From positions 62,001 through 126,000 of the forward strand of contig NZ_NOIN01000011.1 in the NCBI RefSeq assembly GCF_014596565.1: a stretch of 64,000 bases of DNA, written 5' to 3'. Numbering within the stretch: the stretch's first letter is position 1; the number at the start of each line of letters is the position of its first letter. This stretch comes from Pseudomonas sp. PSB18 (lineage in GTDB: Bacteria > Pseudomonadota > Gammaproteobacteria > Pseudomonadales > Pseudomonadaceae). The translations under genes and the position numbers were made by a program. The notes under the pieces are model-generated. The model did no database searches. It had not been told where the DNA came from and saw only the letters and a list, made by a program, of their open reading frames with translations. Below are positions 24,763-34,161 of the stretch, one piece after another.

Positions 24763-26196
24763 ATGACATTTCTGCGCCCCACCCTGCTGACGCTCGCTTG
24801 CCTGCTCGCCTCACCAGGCTTCGCCGACGACCTGCCGTCACTTGGCGATGCCAGTTCTGCCGTTGTCTCGCCGGAGCAGGAACACCAGTTGGGTCGTGCC
24901 TGGCTGGCCCTGCTGCGCAGTCAGGTCGAACAACTCAACGATCCACAGCTCAAGGACTACGTCGAGACCAGCGTGTACAAACTGGTGGAAACCAGCCAGG
25001 TCAACGACCGCCGTCTGGAATTCATTTTGATCAACAGCCCGCAGCTCAACGCCTTCGCCGCACCTGGCGGGATCGTCGGGGTCAACGGCGGCCTGTTTCT
25101 CAACGCCCAGACCGAAGGTGAATACGCCTCGGTGATGGCCCACGAACTGGCTCACCTGTCGCAACGCCACTTCGCCCGTGGCGTCGAAGCCCAACAGCGC
25201 ATGCAGGTCCCGATGATGGCCGCGCTGCTGACCGGTATCGTGATCGCCGCCGCCGGCGGTGGTGATGCGGGGATCGCTGCCATTGCCGGGACCCAGGCGG
25301 CCGCTATCCAGGAACAACGGCGTTTCTCACGTCAGAATGAGCAGGAGGCCGACCGCATCGGCATCCAGAACCTGGAAAAGGCCGGCTATGATCCGCGCTC
25401 CATGCCGACCATGTTCGAGCGCCTGATGCGTCAGTACCGCTTCGACGCCAGGCCACCTGAATTCCTGCTGACTCACCCGGTCACCGAGTCCCGCATCGCC
25501 GACACCCGCAACCGTGCCGAACAGGCCAAGCCGGGCGGCACGGAAGACAGCATGCGCTATCAACTGATCCGCGCACGTGTCCAGCTGATCTATGAGGAAA
25601 CCCCAGGCCTGGGTGCCAAGCGTTTCCGGGCACAACTGGATGAAAACCCCAAGAACGACGTGGCCCGCTATGGCCTGGCGATTGCGCAGATCAAGGGCGG
25701 CCAGTTGAACGAAGCCCGGGAGAACCTCGCGCCACTGCTGGCCAAGTCACCCAACGAAATCATCTACAACTTGGCCCAGGTCGATCTGGACATCACCAGC
25801 AACAAGCTGGCCGACGCTCAATCCCGCGTTGACCGGATGCTGACCCAATACCCAGGCAACTACCCACTCAATCAGGTGCGTGTCGACCTGCTGCTCAAGC
25901 AGAACCGTCCCGCCGACGCCGAGAAAGCCCTGGAAACCCTGCTCAAGACCCGCCCGGACGATCCGGATGTCTGGTACATGGTGGCCGAGACGCGTGGGCT
26001 GTCGGGCAACATCATCGGCTTGCACCAGGCCCGCGCCGAGTACTTCGCCCTGGTGGGTGACTACCGCCAGGCCATCCAGCAACTGGACTTCGCCAAACGG
26101 CGCGCCGGCACCAACTTCCCGCTGTCGTCACGTATCGATGCCCGGCAACGGGAACTCATGGAGCAGGAGCGCATGGTCAAGGACATGATGGGCTGA
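24763..26196 (+). CDS. bepA: Periplasmic M48 metalloprotease with TPR domain (BepA-like)
   Basis: 477 residues from ATG 24763. A signal peptide (TLLTLACLLASPGFA) targets the periplasm. The zinc site is HELAH in VMAHELAHLSQRHF, with the third ligand in NEQEADRIG. The C-terminal half is a helical TPR array (NPKNDVARYGLAIAQIKGGQ, PGNYPLNQVRVDLLL). BepA assists or degrades misassembled outer-membrane proteins such as LptD with the BAM complex. The upstream TTG at 24742 has no advantage and would hide the signal peptide. A REPIN and a terminator follow. Confidence 0.92.
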   Translation: MTFLRPTLLTLACLLASPGFADDLPSLGDASSAVVSPEQEHQLGRAWLALLRSQVEQLNDPQLKDYVETSVYKLVETSQVNDRRLEFILINSPQLNAFAAPGGIVGVNGGLFLNAQTEGEYASVMAHELAHLSQRHFARGVEAQQRMQVPMMAALLTGIVIAAAGGGDAGIAAIAGTQAAAIQEQRRFSRQNEQEADRIGIQNLEKAGYDPRSMPTMFERLMRQYRFDARPPEFLLTHPVTESRIADTRNRAEQAKPGGTEDSMRYQLIRARVQLIYEETPGLGAKRFRAQLDENPKNDVARYGLAIAQIKGGQLNEARENLAPLLAKSPNEIIYNLAQVDLDITSNKLADAQSRVDRMLTQYPGNYPLNQVRVDLLLKQNRPADAEKALETLLKTRPDDPDVWYMVAETRGLSGNIIGLHQARAEYFALVGDYRQAIQQLDFAKRRAGTNFPLSSRIDARQRELMEQERMVKDMMG

Positions 26197-26227
26197 GAAG
26201 ACAATATTCTCGGTCAGGCTCTGCCCT

Positions 26228-26317
26228 TGTGGGAGCGAGCCTGCTCGCGAAAACGGTGGGTCAGCTTGCAATGATGTTGGATGTGCTACCCCCTTCGCGA
26301 GCAAGCCCGCTCCCACA
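26228..26317. repeat. REPIN
   Basis: REP arms at 26228-26250 and 26295-26317 in opposite orientation, 44 bases apart, just after bepA. The right arm has two changes from the common core (GCGAGCAAGCCCGC). Confidence 0.85.
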
Positions 26318-26359
26318 TCAGCCATGTGTCCGCCAATGTATGCCCATTCTCCGGGCACA

Positions 26360-26388
26360 AAAAAACCGCCTCTCTCGAGGCGGTTTTT
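26360..26388. terminator. Bidirectional intrinsic terminator between bepA and mucD
   Basis: ACCGCCTC-TCTC-GAGGCGGT (26365-26384), flanked by A-run on the left and T-run on the right, so it can end both convergent transcripts. Confidence 0.92.
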
Positions 26389-26406
26389 CATTGAGCCGCT
26401 AACCGA

Positions 26407-27837
26407 TCATTCGGCCAGCTTGAAGGTGATGAAGCTCGCACGCCCCTGGCGCAGAACCCGCATCGAGACCGAACGATTCTTCGGCAGGGCCTTGGCGATT
26501 TCGGTGAACTCCTTGGTGGAGCCGATCGCCTGGTTGTTCAGGTGCGTGATAATGTCGCCGGGTTGCAGGCCGATGAGGGCAGCAGGACCATCCTGCACTT
26601 CCTTGATCACCACCCCACCCTGCAGGTCCAGGGCTTTCTTCTGCTCGGCCGTCAGCTCGACCACCGCCACACCCAGGCGATTGCTGCTGCGCTCGACACC
26701 GGACTTGGGTTGCGACTCCAACTCCGCGCCCTCTTCAGGAATAGCACCGACCGTCAGTTCGACGTTCTTGCGCTTGCCTTCGCGAATCACTTCCAGGTTG
26801 GCCTTGGCACCGGCCTTGAGCGCGCCCACCAGGTGTGGCAGGTCCGCGGACATGATGATCGGCTGGTCATTGAGCTTCAGGATCACATCGCCGACCTGCA
26901 GGCCACCCTTGGCGGCCGGACCACCTTCCTGGATCTGCGCCACCAGCGCACCGGCTGGCTTCTCCAGCCCGAACGACTCGGCCAGGTCCTTGTTCACTTC
27001 CTGGATGACCACGCCCAACCAGCCGCGACTGACCTTGCCACCACTTTTCAACTGGTTGGACACGTCCATGGCCACATCGATCGGAATCGCGAAAGACACG
27101 CCCATGAAACCGCCCGAGCGGGTGTAGATCTGGGAGTTGATGCCCACCACTTCACCGGCCAGGTTGAACAACGGGCCTCCGGAGTTACCCGGATTGATCG
27201 GCACGTCGGTCTGGATGAACGGAACGTAGTTTTCGTTCGGCAGGCTGCGACCGATCGCACTGACGATGCCCTGGGTCACGGTGTGGTCGAAGCCGAACGG
27301 CGAGCCAATGGCCACGACCCACTGACCGGCTTTCAGGTCCTGAGATTTGCCGAGTTTGAGGACCGGCAGGTCCTTGCCTTCGATTTTCAGCAGCGCCACG
27401 TCGGAACGCGGGTCGGTACCGATCAACTTGGCCTTGAGTTCACTGCGATCGGCCAGGCGCACCAGGATTTCGTCGGCATCGGCGATCACATGGTTATTGG
27501 TCAGGATGTAGCCGTCTGGCGAGATAATGAAACCCGAACCCAGGGACTGCGCTTCACGCTGACGACCACCGCCAGGCGAACGGGGTTGCTGTGGCATCCC
27601 ACGCTCCAGGAACTCGCGCAACATCGGAGGCAACCCTTCGAGATCCGGCATCTGTTGGTCCGAGACGCGGCGATCCGGCAGCTTCTGGGTGGTACTGATG
27701 TTCACCACCGCAGGCGAGGCGTTTTCGACCAATTGAGTGAAGTCAGGCAAGCTGTCCGCCACGGCGGGAACGGCCTGGCCGAGCACCAGCACGGTGGCAA
27801 GAATGGAAAAATAGGTTTTCAAGCTTGGTATCGACAT
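26407..27837 (-). CDS. mucD: Periplasmic serine protease MucD (DegP/HtrA family)
   Basis: 476 residues. A signal peptide (SILATVLVLGQAVPAVA) precedes a trypsin-like domain with His in LTNNHVIADAD, Asp in RSDVALLKI and Ser in NPGNSGGPL. Two PDZ domains follow (about 275-370 and 390-470). MucD degrades misfolded periplasmic proteins and limits AlgU activation. ATG 27837 is chosen at the signal peptide; the frame open to 28104 is not family-like. It ends the algU-mucA-mucB-mucD row; no MucC is seen between mucB and mucD. Confidence 0.95.
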   Translation of the reverse strand: MSIPSLKTYFSILATVLVLGQAVPAVADSLPDFTQLVENASPAVVNISTTQKLPDRRVSDQQMPDLEGLPPMLREFLERGMPQQPRSPGGGRQREAQSLGSGFIISPDGYILTNNHVIADADEILVRLADRSELKAKLIGTDPRSDVALLKIEGKDLPVLKLGKSQDLKAGQWVVAIGSPFGFDHTVTQGIVSAIGRSLPNENYVPFIQTDVPINPGNSGGPLFNLAGEVVGINSQIYTRSGGFMGVSFAIPIDVAMDVSNQLKSGGKVSRGWLGVVIQEVNKDLAESFGLEKPAGALVAQIQEGGPAAKGGLQVGDVILKLNDQPIIMSADLPHLVGALKAGAKANLEVIREGKRKNVELTVGAIPEEGAELESQPKSGVERSSNRLGVAVVELTAEQKKALDLQGGVVIKEVQDGPAALIGLQPGDIITHLNNQAIGSTKEFTEIAKALPKNRSVSMRVLRQGRASFITFKLAE

Positions 27838-28045
27838 ACGGCTCCCGTTACGACGAGCAGGGTTAAGCGATATGGAACTAGGAATACCGGTAGGAAGACA
27901 CGCCGGTCTCATCGTTCCGGAAAAACAGGCAAGGCCAGAGCCGAGCGGCTCTGACCTAATAGAAAAAAAACTGAAATTTTGCAAATGAAAATGCTGACAG
28001 GAAGTTTCGGCATTTCGATCAAGACCGAGCCACCGCGCCAGCACG

Positions 28046-28990
28046 TCACTGAATCGCCGTGGCATCGGAACGCATCGAAAGTGCGATCCGTTCCGCCGTC
28101 CCAATAGGAATCTCCCCGACCACAGTCACCATCATTTCGCCCTGGGGCGTCGTGAGACGTCGTGAGACAGCCGCCGTCGGGCCAAGCTGGGTACGCGTGT
28201 CGGTGACGTTCGCGCCGTTCAGTGGCTCCAGGAACACCGAGAAACGGGCCAGGCCATCGTCGTACATCAGGCTGCTGACCTGAACGTTGGTTTCCGGGTC
28301 CTTGCGCACGGCGCTGTTGGTGAGCTCGAAGCCGGGGGGAAGCCAATCCGAATGCCAGGTGGCCTTCGCCACAGCAGCCTTACCGGCGTCCTGGACGACT
28401 GCCTTGCACTCGGCACTGGCTTGCAGGTCGCTGTCCGCCGGCTCCGCGGTGTTCAGGCGCGTGAACTGGAAGCGCTCAAGCAACTGCCCCTTGTCGTTAA
28501 GCAACAGGGACTTGAGCGGCAAGCCGGTCTCCTTGTCCAGATGCAGCTCAAAGCCGTAGCGATGCTGGTCTTTGGGTGTCAGAGCAACGATGACAGCCGG
28601 TCGCCCGGCCACACGGGACTTGCCGATGATGGCAAGGTCGTACCAATTCTTGAGTTTTTGCGGATCGAGCGCACGAGCAGTGCCATCGGTGTTCCCAAGC
28701 CCTGGGATCAGGGAGCCACTAACGCATTGAGTATGTCCATCAATGCGCAGGACCTCCTGTGCCGAGCCGTCCTGTTGGAGCAACCGCTCGCGAACCTTTC
28801 CATCCTGGACACGATGCCAGATGTTATGGGTAGAAAAACTACCGTTGCGCTCGTAAACGAAGGTGCCTTGGAAGCTTTGCTGTTGCTCGGCCTGACCCAA
28901 ACGATTCAGCCAGTCCTGAGCCTCATCGGCGTACGCTGGGACAGCACACCAGCCACCCAGCAGCAGCGTGAATAGAGGTATCGCGCGCAA
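28046..28990 (-). CDS. mucB: Sigma-factor AlgU regulatory protein MucB (RseB)
   Basis: 314 residues. Signal peptide (LFTLLLGGWCAVPAYA), then two lipid-sensing domains of the RseB family (EAQDWLNRLGQAEQQQSFQG at the start; DWLPPGFEL in the second). MucB sits in the periplasm, binds MucA and shields it from proteolysis until lipopolysaccharide or misfolded-protein stress. It starts 10 bases after mucA ends. Full length, no disruption. Confidence 0.95.
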   Translation of the reverse strand: MRAIPLFTLLLGGWCAVPAYADEAQDWLNRLGQAEQQQSFQGTFVYERNGSFSTHNIWHRVQDGKVRERLLQQDGSAQEVLRIDGHTQCVSGSLIPGLGNTDGTARALDPQKLKNWYDLAIIGKSRVAGRPAVIVALTPKDQHRYGFELHLDKETGLPLKSLLLNDKGQLLERFQFTRLNTAEPADSDLQASAECKAVVQDAGKAAVAKATWHSDWLPPGFELTNSAVRKDPETNVQVSSLMYDDGLARFSVFLEPLNGANVTDTRTQLGPTAAVSRRLTTPQGEMMVTVVGEIPIGTAERIALSMRSDATAIQ

Positions 28991-28999
28991 GGGTTATCC

Positions 29000-29587
29000 T
29001 TAACGGTTTTCCAGACTGGCGGCACGGGCGTAAGGCAATGCGCTTTCAGTTCCCTTCAGGGCAGCCTGTTGGGCATGCTGACGCAGGTAGTTGGGCAGAC
29101 GCTGGTCATGCCAGCCTGGCTGACCTTGCAGAACACCGTTGACCATGGGGCCAGCAGCTTCCGAGCTTTCGCTGTAACCGGCCAGTACCGCCGGGCCTTT
29201 GACCTGTGGAGCGACCAGACCTGGCTGGTTGGACTGCTGCGCCATCTGTACACCAGCGATTTCATCCTGGTTATACAGACGTACACCGGCCAGAACGGCG
29301 ACGGTCACCGAAGCGGCCACTGCCAGACGACCCAGGTTGCGCCATGGGCTACGGGAAACCTTTGCCGGTACGGCTTCGTCAGCCAATGCAGCAGAAACGG
29401 CCGCAGCGATGTCCAGGCGCGGAAGCAGCAGGTCCTTGTGCATCACAGCCCGGGCGATCTGGTAACGAGCCCAGGTCTCACGGGTTTCAACATCGTCAAA
29501 GGCATTCAATACCCGACGTAATTCCAGTTCGTCCGCTTCGTTATCCATCACTGCGGACAGCGATTCCTGCAGGGCTTCACGACTCAT
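29000..29587 (-). CDS. mucA: Anti-sigma factor MucA
   Basis: 195 residues, full length. The cytoplasmic N-terminal part (SLSAVMDNEADELELRRVL) binds AlgU. A single membrane helix (LAVAASVTVAVLAGVRLY, about residues 88-105) and a periplasmic tail that binds MucB follow. MucA holds AlgU at the membrane and is cut by regulated proteolysis under envelope stress. Truncating mucA mutations cause mucoidy in P. aeruginosa; none is present here. It is 31 bases downstream of algU. Confidence 0.95.
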   Translation of the reverse strand: MSREALQESLSAVMDNEADELELRRVLNAFDDVETRETWARYQIARAVMHKDLLLPRLDIAAAVSAALADEAVPAKVSRSPWRNLGRLAVAASVTVAVLAGVRLYNQDEIAGVQMAQQSNQPGLVAPQVKGPAVLAGYSESSEAAGPMVNGVLQGQPGWHDQRLPNYLRQHAQQAALKGTESALPYARAASLENR

Positions 29588-29618
29588 GGCGTTCCTCTCT
29601 TGGCTGTCGCCGCTGTCT

Positions 29619-30200
29619 TTAGTTTTCCTGCAACAACGGTTGCAGGGCTTTATCGATGGCCTCCCGGGCGCGGAAGATCCGGGAGCGCACGGTGCCTACC
29701 GGACATTGCATGACGCTCGCAATGTCCTCGTAACTCAGACCGTCGAATTCACGTAAAGTTAACGCCGTACGTAAATCTTCAGGCAGTTGCTGGATGGTCC
29801 GATGGACGGTGCCTTCGATCTCATCCCGCAGCAACGCTCGCTCCGGGGATTCGAGATCCTTGAGGCCATGATCGCCGTCGTAGAACTCTGCATCTTCGGA
29901 ACTTACATCGCTATCCGGCGGCCGGCGGCCGCGTGAAACCAGATAGTTTTTCGCCGTGTTAATGGCGATGCGGTAAAGCCACGTATAAAACGCGCTGTCC
30001 CCGCGAAAATTACCAAGTGCGCGATAGGCCTTGATGAAGGCTTCTTGAGCAACATCCTGGGCTTCATGGGTGTCGTGCACAAACCGCACGATCAACCCGA
30101 GAATTTTGTGCTGGTATTTCAGCACCAACAGATCGAAAGCTCGCTTGTCGCCGCGCTGAACACGTTCGACCAGCTGCTGATCCTCTTCCTGGGTTAGCAT
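29619..30200 (-). CDS. algU: RNA polymerase sigma factor AlgU (RpoE-like)
   Basis: 193 residues, the standard AlgU length from ATG 30200. Region 2 reads FDLLVLKYQHKILGLIVRFV and DVAQEAFIKAYRAL; region 4 has LTLREFDGLSYEDIASVM and GTVRSRIFRAREAID. This ECF sigma factor directs alginate, osmotic and envelope-stress genes. The first gene of algU-mucA-mucB-mucD. The frame remains open for 68 further codons upstream, but that stretch contains the autoregulated promoter and is not coding. Confidence 0.97.
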   Translation of the reverse strand: MLTQEEDQQLVERVQRGDKRAFDLLVLKYQHKILGLIVRFVHDTHEAQDVAQEAFIKAYRALGNFRGDSAFYTWLYRIAINTAKNYLVSRGRRPPDSDVSSEDAEFYDGDHGLKDLESPERALLRDEIEGTVHRTIQQLPEDLRTALTLREFDGLSYEDIASVMQCPVGTVRSRIFRAREAIDKALQPLLQEN

Positions 30201-30259
30201 GAACACTCCTCGATAAGCTCGAAGGAGGCTTGCATGACTAATTGACCGGACTTGCAAAC

Positions 30260-30286
30260 ATAGACTCGGGCTTTTCGCAAAAGTTC
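30260..30286 (-). promoter_or_regulatory. AlgU-dependent promoter of algU
   Basis: On the minus strand GAACTT (30286-30281) is followed after 16 bases by TCTAT (30264-30260), matching the AlgU/RpoE-type consensus GAACTT-N16-TCTGA. It lies 60-86 bases upstream of algU and indicates autoregulation. The remaining part of the 560-base gap to nadB holds no gene. Confidence 0.8.
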
Positions 30287-30760
30287 TCCCCCTTTCAAGC
30301 AAGTTTCCGGCGTGCTCTGATCCCGGCACGCACGAAAAACGCAGCACGAGATTCCCCGGCTGCGCGAATAATCTGTCACCGGGCCTGCCGGCAAGGACTC
30401 TCAATCGAGGTCTTGCACCAACCCGACGCTGTTCCCTTTTGCAGACAACCGTCTATTGAACGTAAGCGATCAGCAAAAGTTCCCGCCATTTACAGTCATT
30501 CAAAGCAGACATTGCCCAACCGTGAGGAGATCAGCCGCGTTTATCCTCGAAAAGACGGTCTTGTCACCCATCGGCGAAAAAACCGATCCGACGAAGCGCG
30601 TCGCCTTTCTGTCACGTTGGTTTCACATTGCCATGAATGCCCGGCTATTGTGCCGTTCCACCCCTCTATATACTAGTGGGCTGCGTGGCTGCCTGACGCC
30701 GCTGAAGCGGATGCCTTGCGCCAACCCCGACCCGGGTCGCCTTGAGCGGAAACCTATCGA

Positions 30761-32377
30761 ATGAGCCAACAGTTCCAACATGATGTTCTGGTAATCGGCA
30801 GCGGTGCCGCCGGATTGAGCCTTGCACTGACATTGCCGGAGCACTTGCGTATCGCAGTACTGAGCAAAGGCGACCTGGCCAACGGCTCGACGTTCTGGGC
30901 ACAGGGCGGAGTCGCAGCTGTGCTGGATGATACCGACACCATCGAGTCCCATGTCGACGACACCCTCAATGCCGGTGGCGGCCTGTGCAATCCTGAAGCA
31001 GTGCGCTTCACCGTCGAGCATAGCCGCGAAGCCATCCAATGGCTGATCGACCAGGGTGTGCCCTTTACCCGCGACGAGCAGTCCGGCACAGAAGACGGTG
31101 GGTTCGAATTCCACCTGACCCGTGAGGGCGGCCACAGTCATCGGCGCATCATCCATGCGGCCGATGCCACCGGTGCGGCGATTTTCAAGACGCTGCTGGC
31201 CCAGGCACAGCGGCGACCGAATATCGAGTTGCTGGAGCAGCGAGTCGCCGTCGATCTGATCACCGAAAAACGCCTGGGCCTGGCCGGCGATCGCTGCCTC
31301 GGTGCCTACGTGCTCAACCGTGGCACCGGCGAAGTCGACACCTACGGCGCACGCTTCGTGATCCTGGCGTCCGGTGGCGCAGCCAAAGTCTATCTGTACA
31401 CCAGCAACCCCGACGGCGCGTGCGGCGACGGCATTGCCATGGCGTGGCGCTCGGGCTGCCGGGTCGCGAACCTGGAATTCAATCAGTTCCACCCCACCTG
31501 CCTCTATCACCCGCTGGCAAAGAGCTTCCTGGTTACCGAGGCCCTGCGTGGCGAAGGCGCGCACTTGAAGCTGCCCAACGGCGAGCGCTTCATGCAGCGC
31601 TTCGACTCGCGCGCCGAGCTGGCACCGCGGGACATCGTCGCCCGGGCCATCGACCATGAAATGAAGCGCCTGGGTATCGACTGCGTTTACCTGGATATCA
31701 GCCATAAGCCCGAGGCGTTCATCAAAAGCCATTTCCCGACGGTGTACGAGCGCTGTCTGGAATTTTCCATCGACATCACCAAACAGCCGATCCCGGTGGT
31801 GCCGGCCGCGCATTACACCTGCGGCGGCGTGATGGTCGACCAGCAGGGCCGCACCGACGTACCGGGCCTGTACGCCATAGGCGAAACCAGCTTCACGGGC
31901 CTTCATGGTGCCAACCGCATGGCCAGCAATTCGCTGCTGGAGTGCTTTGTCTATGCCCGTTCGGCTGCGGCGGACATCCTCGAACAACTACCGCAGATTG
32001 CCATTCCGGCCGCCCTGCCCGCGTGGGACGCCAGCCAGGTGACCGATTCGGACGAAGACGTGATCATTGCCCACAACTGGGATGAACTGCGGCGGTTCAT
32101 GTGGGACTACGTGGGTATCGTGCGTACCAACAAGCGCCTGCAACGGGCCCAGCATCGGGTACGTTTGCTGTTGGACGAGATCGATGAGTTCTACAGCAAT
32201 TACAAAGTCAGCCGTGACCTGATCGAACTGCGTAACCTGGCCCAGGTGGCCGAGCTGATGATTCGCTCGGCCATGGAACGCAAGGAAAGCCGAGGGCTGC
32301 ATTACACCCTCGATTATCCGAACCTGTTGCCCGAAGCACTGGACACTATCCTGGTGCCGCCCACCTACGCCGACTGA
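30761..32377 (+). CDS. nadB: L-aspartate oxidase
   Basis: 538 residues, flavoprotein. VLVIGSGAAGLSLAL is the FAD-binding motif at the N-terminus. TREGGHSHRRIIHAADATG and HYTCGGVMVDQQGRTDVPGL carry active-site residues of the succinate-dehydrogenase/fumarate-reductase fold. The enzyme oxidises aspartate to iminoaspartate, the first step to NAD. It is divergent from algU, as in P. aeruginosa, and its last 32 bases overlap the convergent ygfX-like gene. Confidence 0.97.
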   Translation: MSQQFQHDVLVIGSGAAGLSLALTLPEHLRIAVLSKGDLANGSTFWAQGGVAAVLDDTDTIESHVDDTLNAGGGLCNPEAVRFTVEHSREAIQWLIDQGVPFTRDEQSGTEDGGFEFHLTREGGHSHRRIIHAADATGAAIFKTLLAQAQRRPNIELLEQRVAVDLITEKRLGLAGDRCLGAYVLNRGTGEVDTYGARFVILASGGAAKVYLYTSNPDGACGDGIAMAWRSGCRVANLEFNQFHPTCLYHPLAKSFLVTEALRGEGAHLKLPNGERFMQRFDSRAELAPRDIVARAIDHEMKRLGIDCVYLDISHKPEAFIKSHFPTVYERCLEFSIDITKQPIPVVPAAHYTCGGVMVDQQGRTDVPGLYAIGETSFTGLHGANRMASNSLLECFVYARSAAADILEQLPQIAIPAALPAWDASQVTDSDEDVIIAHNWDELRRFMWDYVGIVRTNKRLQRAQHRVRLLLDEIDEFYSNYKVSRDLIELRNLAQVAELMIRSAMERKESRGLHYTLDYPNLLPEALDTILVPPTYAD

Positions 32378-32798
32378 ACCTGAGCCGCACCCGCAGGCGC
32401 CGATGGACATCTGGCGCCAGCGCGTCGCGGGGCACGCACAGCGAGCGGATCCGCCGCTCACCCTTCAGGCGAAAGCGCAGTATCACGATCAATGGCAGTG
32501 CCAGGCTGTCGGGGCACAACTGCACCGCCTGCCAGCCATTGGCCTCGTTCCAGAGCTGCCAGCCATCAACGTCCCGACGCAACCCGCGGAATGCCTGGCG
32601 ATGAGTCAACAACACGTGCCGCGGTATCGTCCAGGCACCGTGGGCCAGGCACAACCCAACGCCAAGCACTGTAAACCCTGGCGGGACAGACATCAGGAGC
32701 AACGAGGCCAGCGCGAACAGCTGAGCCAGGAGGTAGGCCGCCAGCAGTTGCCCGGAGGCCTGCCAGCGGCATTCGAAGCGATTACTTCGGCTGGACAC
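32346..32798 (-). CDS. YgfX (CptA)-like membrane protein
   Basis: 150 residues. Two hydrophobic segments near the N-terminus (LLAAYLLAQLFALASLLLM and FTVLGVGLCLAHGAW) are followed by a cytoplasmic part rich in Arg (GDPs absent). This is the YgfX/CptA arrangement: an inner-membrane protein whose gene follows sdhE. In E. coli it was described as a toxin acting on MreB/FtsZ, but that role is disputed. The 5' end overlaps sdhE by 17 bases, so the two are translationally coupled; the 3' end overlaps nadB. Confidence 0.82.
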   Translation of the reverse strand: MSSRSNRFECRWQASGQLLAAYLLAQLFALASLLLMSVPPGFTVLGVGLCLAHGAWTIPRHVLLTHRQAFRGLRRDVDGWQLWNEANGWQAVQLCPDSLALPLIVILRFRLKGERRIRSLCVPRDALAPDVHRRLRVRLRFSRRRWAAPG

Positions 32799-33036
32799 GG
32801 TCCAGGATCATCCGGACCATGCGCTGCAGTTCCGGATCTTCGGATTCGCTGCGTTCCATGAACCAGCCGAACATGTCCTGGTCTTCACATTCGAGCAGGC
32901 GGACATAGCAGGCACGGTCCACTTCATTAAGGTGGGGGTAGACCTCTTTCACGAATGGCACCAGCAATACATCAAGCTCAAGCATGCCGCGACGGCTGTG
33001 CCAGTAGAGGCGATTCAGTTCTACATCTTCGACCAT
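32782..33036 (-). CDS. sdhE: FAD assembly factor SdhE
   Basis: 84 residues. LYWHSRRGMLELDVLLVPFV contains the conserved RGMxELD motif that contacts flavoprotein clients, and DQDMFGWFM is the second conserved patch. SdhE promotes covalent attachment of FAD to succinate dehydrogenase. ATG 33036, preceded by GAGCGCTC-type purines, is chosen; an upstream ATG at 33132 adds residues without similarity. It overlaps ygfX downstream and is divergent from ygfZ. Confidence 0.93.
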   Translation of the reverse strand: MVEDVELNRLYWHSRRGMLELDVLLVPFVKEVYPHLNEVDRACYVRLLECEDQDMFGWFMERSESEDPELQRMVRMILDRVQPK

Positions 33037-33185
33037 GGAGCGCTCCTCAAATAGAGCGCAAGTATACAGGCACCACCGCGGTGAAACAGACAGCTTTGGT
33101 CGGTCGCCACCGATCCTTTGTGAACTACCCATTTCAAGGGCGCGCCCTTATGATGTCCCCCAGACTTTTTACCCTGCGATGACTC

Positions 33186-34127
33186 ATGGCTGATTCCGCT
33201 TTTTTCTGCACCCTGTCCCACGAAGGCGTCCTTGCGGTCCGCGGCGTGGACGCCGGCAAATTCCTGCAGGGCCAATTGACCTGCAATCTCAACTACCTGA
33301 GCGACAGCCGGGCCAGCCTCGGCGCCCGTTGCACCCAGAAGGGCCGGATGCAATCGAGCTTTCGGATCCTGCTCGAAGGCGATGGTGTGTTGATGGCAAT
33401 GGCCTCCGAATTGCTCGAGCCGCAATTGGCGGACCTGAAGAAATACGCAGTATTTTCCAAGTCCAAGCTCACCGACGAAAGCGCTGCCTGGGTTCGCTTC
33501 GGCCTGGAGAACGCCGACACGGCGCTGACTCAACTGGGCTTGGCGCTGCCGGGCGACATCGACAGCGTGGCGCGCCACGAGTCCTTGATCGCCATCCGTG
33601 TGTCCCCCGGTCGAGTCGAGCTGTGGGCGCCAGCCGAACAGACCGACGCGCTGAAAACCCGTCTGAACGCAACCTTGGCCGAGACGGACCTGAACCCGTG
33701 GCTGCTGGGCCAGATCCGCGCAGGCATCGGCCAGGTCATGCCTGCCACCCGCGAGCTGTTCATCCCACAGATGCTCAACCTGCAGGCCGTCGGCGGCGTA
33801 AGTTTCAAGAAAGGCTGCTACACCGGCCAGGAAATCGTCGCCCGCATGCAGTACCTGGGCAAGCTCAAGCGACGCCTGTATCGCCTGCAACTGGACGCCG
33901 GCGAACTGCCGGAACCCGGCACGGCATTGTTCTCTCCCGCTCACGGCAGCGCCATCGGCGAGGTGGTGATCGCGGCGCAAGCCGAACGAAACATTGAACT
34001 GCTGGCGGTGCTGCAGGCCGAAACAGCAGAAGAGGGCAATGTGCATCTCGGTGACCTGGAAGGCCCGATACTGAAACTGTTGGACCTGCCTTACGAACTG
34101 GACCGCGACCGCGAAATCCAGCGTTGA
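33186..34127 (+). CDS. ygfZ: Folate-binding protein YgfZ
   Basis: 313 residues. The signature KGCYTGQEIVARMQYLGKLK (about residues 217-236) contains the conserved Cys of the YgfZ/GcvT-like family, and GVLAVRGVDAGKFLQGQLT starts the folate-binding fold. YgfZ uses tetrahydrofolate and helps assemble or repair certain iron-sulfur proteins, including MiaB. It is divergent from sdhE and 34 bases ahead of the HDOD gene. Confidence 0.93.
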   Translation: MADSAFFCTLSHEGVLAVRGVDAGKFLQGQLTCNLNYLSDSRASLGARCTQKGRMQSSFRILLEGDGVLMAMASELLEPQLADLKKYAVFSKSKLTDESAAWVRFGLENADTALTQLGLALPGDIDSVARHESLIAIRVSPGRVELWAPAEQTDALKTRLNATLAETDLNPWLLGQIRAGIGQVMPATRELFIPQMLNLQAVGGVSFKKGCYTGQEIVARMQYLGKLKRRLYRLQLDAGELPEPGTALFSPAHGSAIGEVVIAAQAERNIELLAVLQAETAEEGNVHLGDLEGPILKLLDLPYELDRDREIQR

Positions 34128-34161
34128 TCGCAGCATTTGTCGCAATACCTAGAGAATCGAA

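Noticed and set aside
26407..28104. Long N-terminus of mucD (565 residues)
   Set aside because: The extra residues precede a normal signal peptide and have no similarity; ATG 27837 is the natural start.
29619..30404. Extended AlgU of 261 residues
   Set aside because: The extension covers the AlgU-type promoter at 30260-30286; the standard 193-residue start is conserved.
30623..31987. 454-residue minus-strand frame opposite nadB
   Set aside because: NadB is unmistakable on the plus strand; the antisense frame is its codon shadow.
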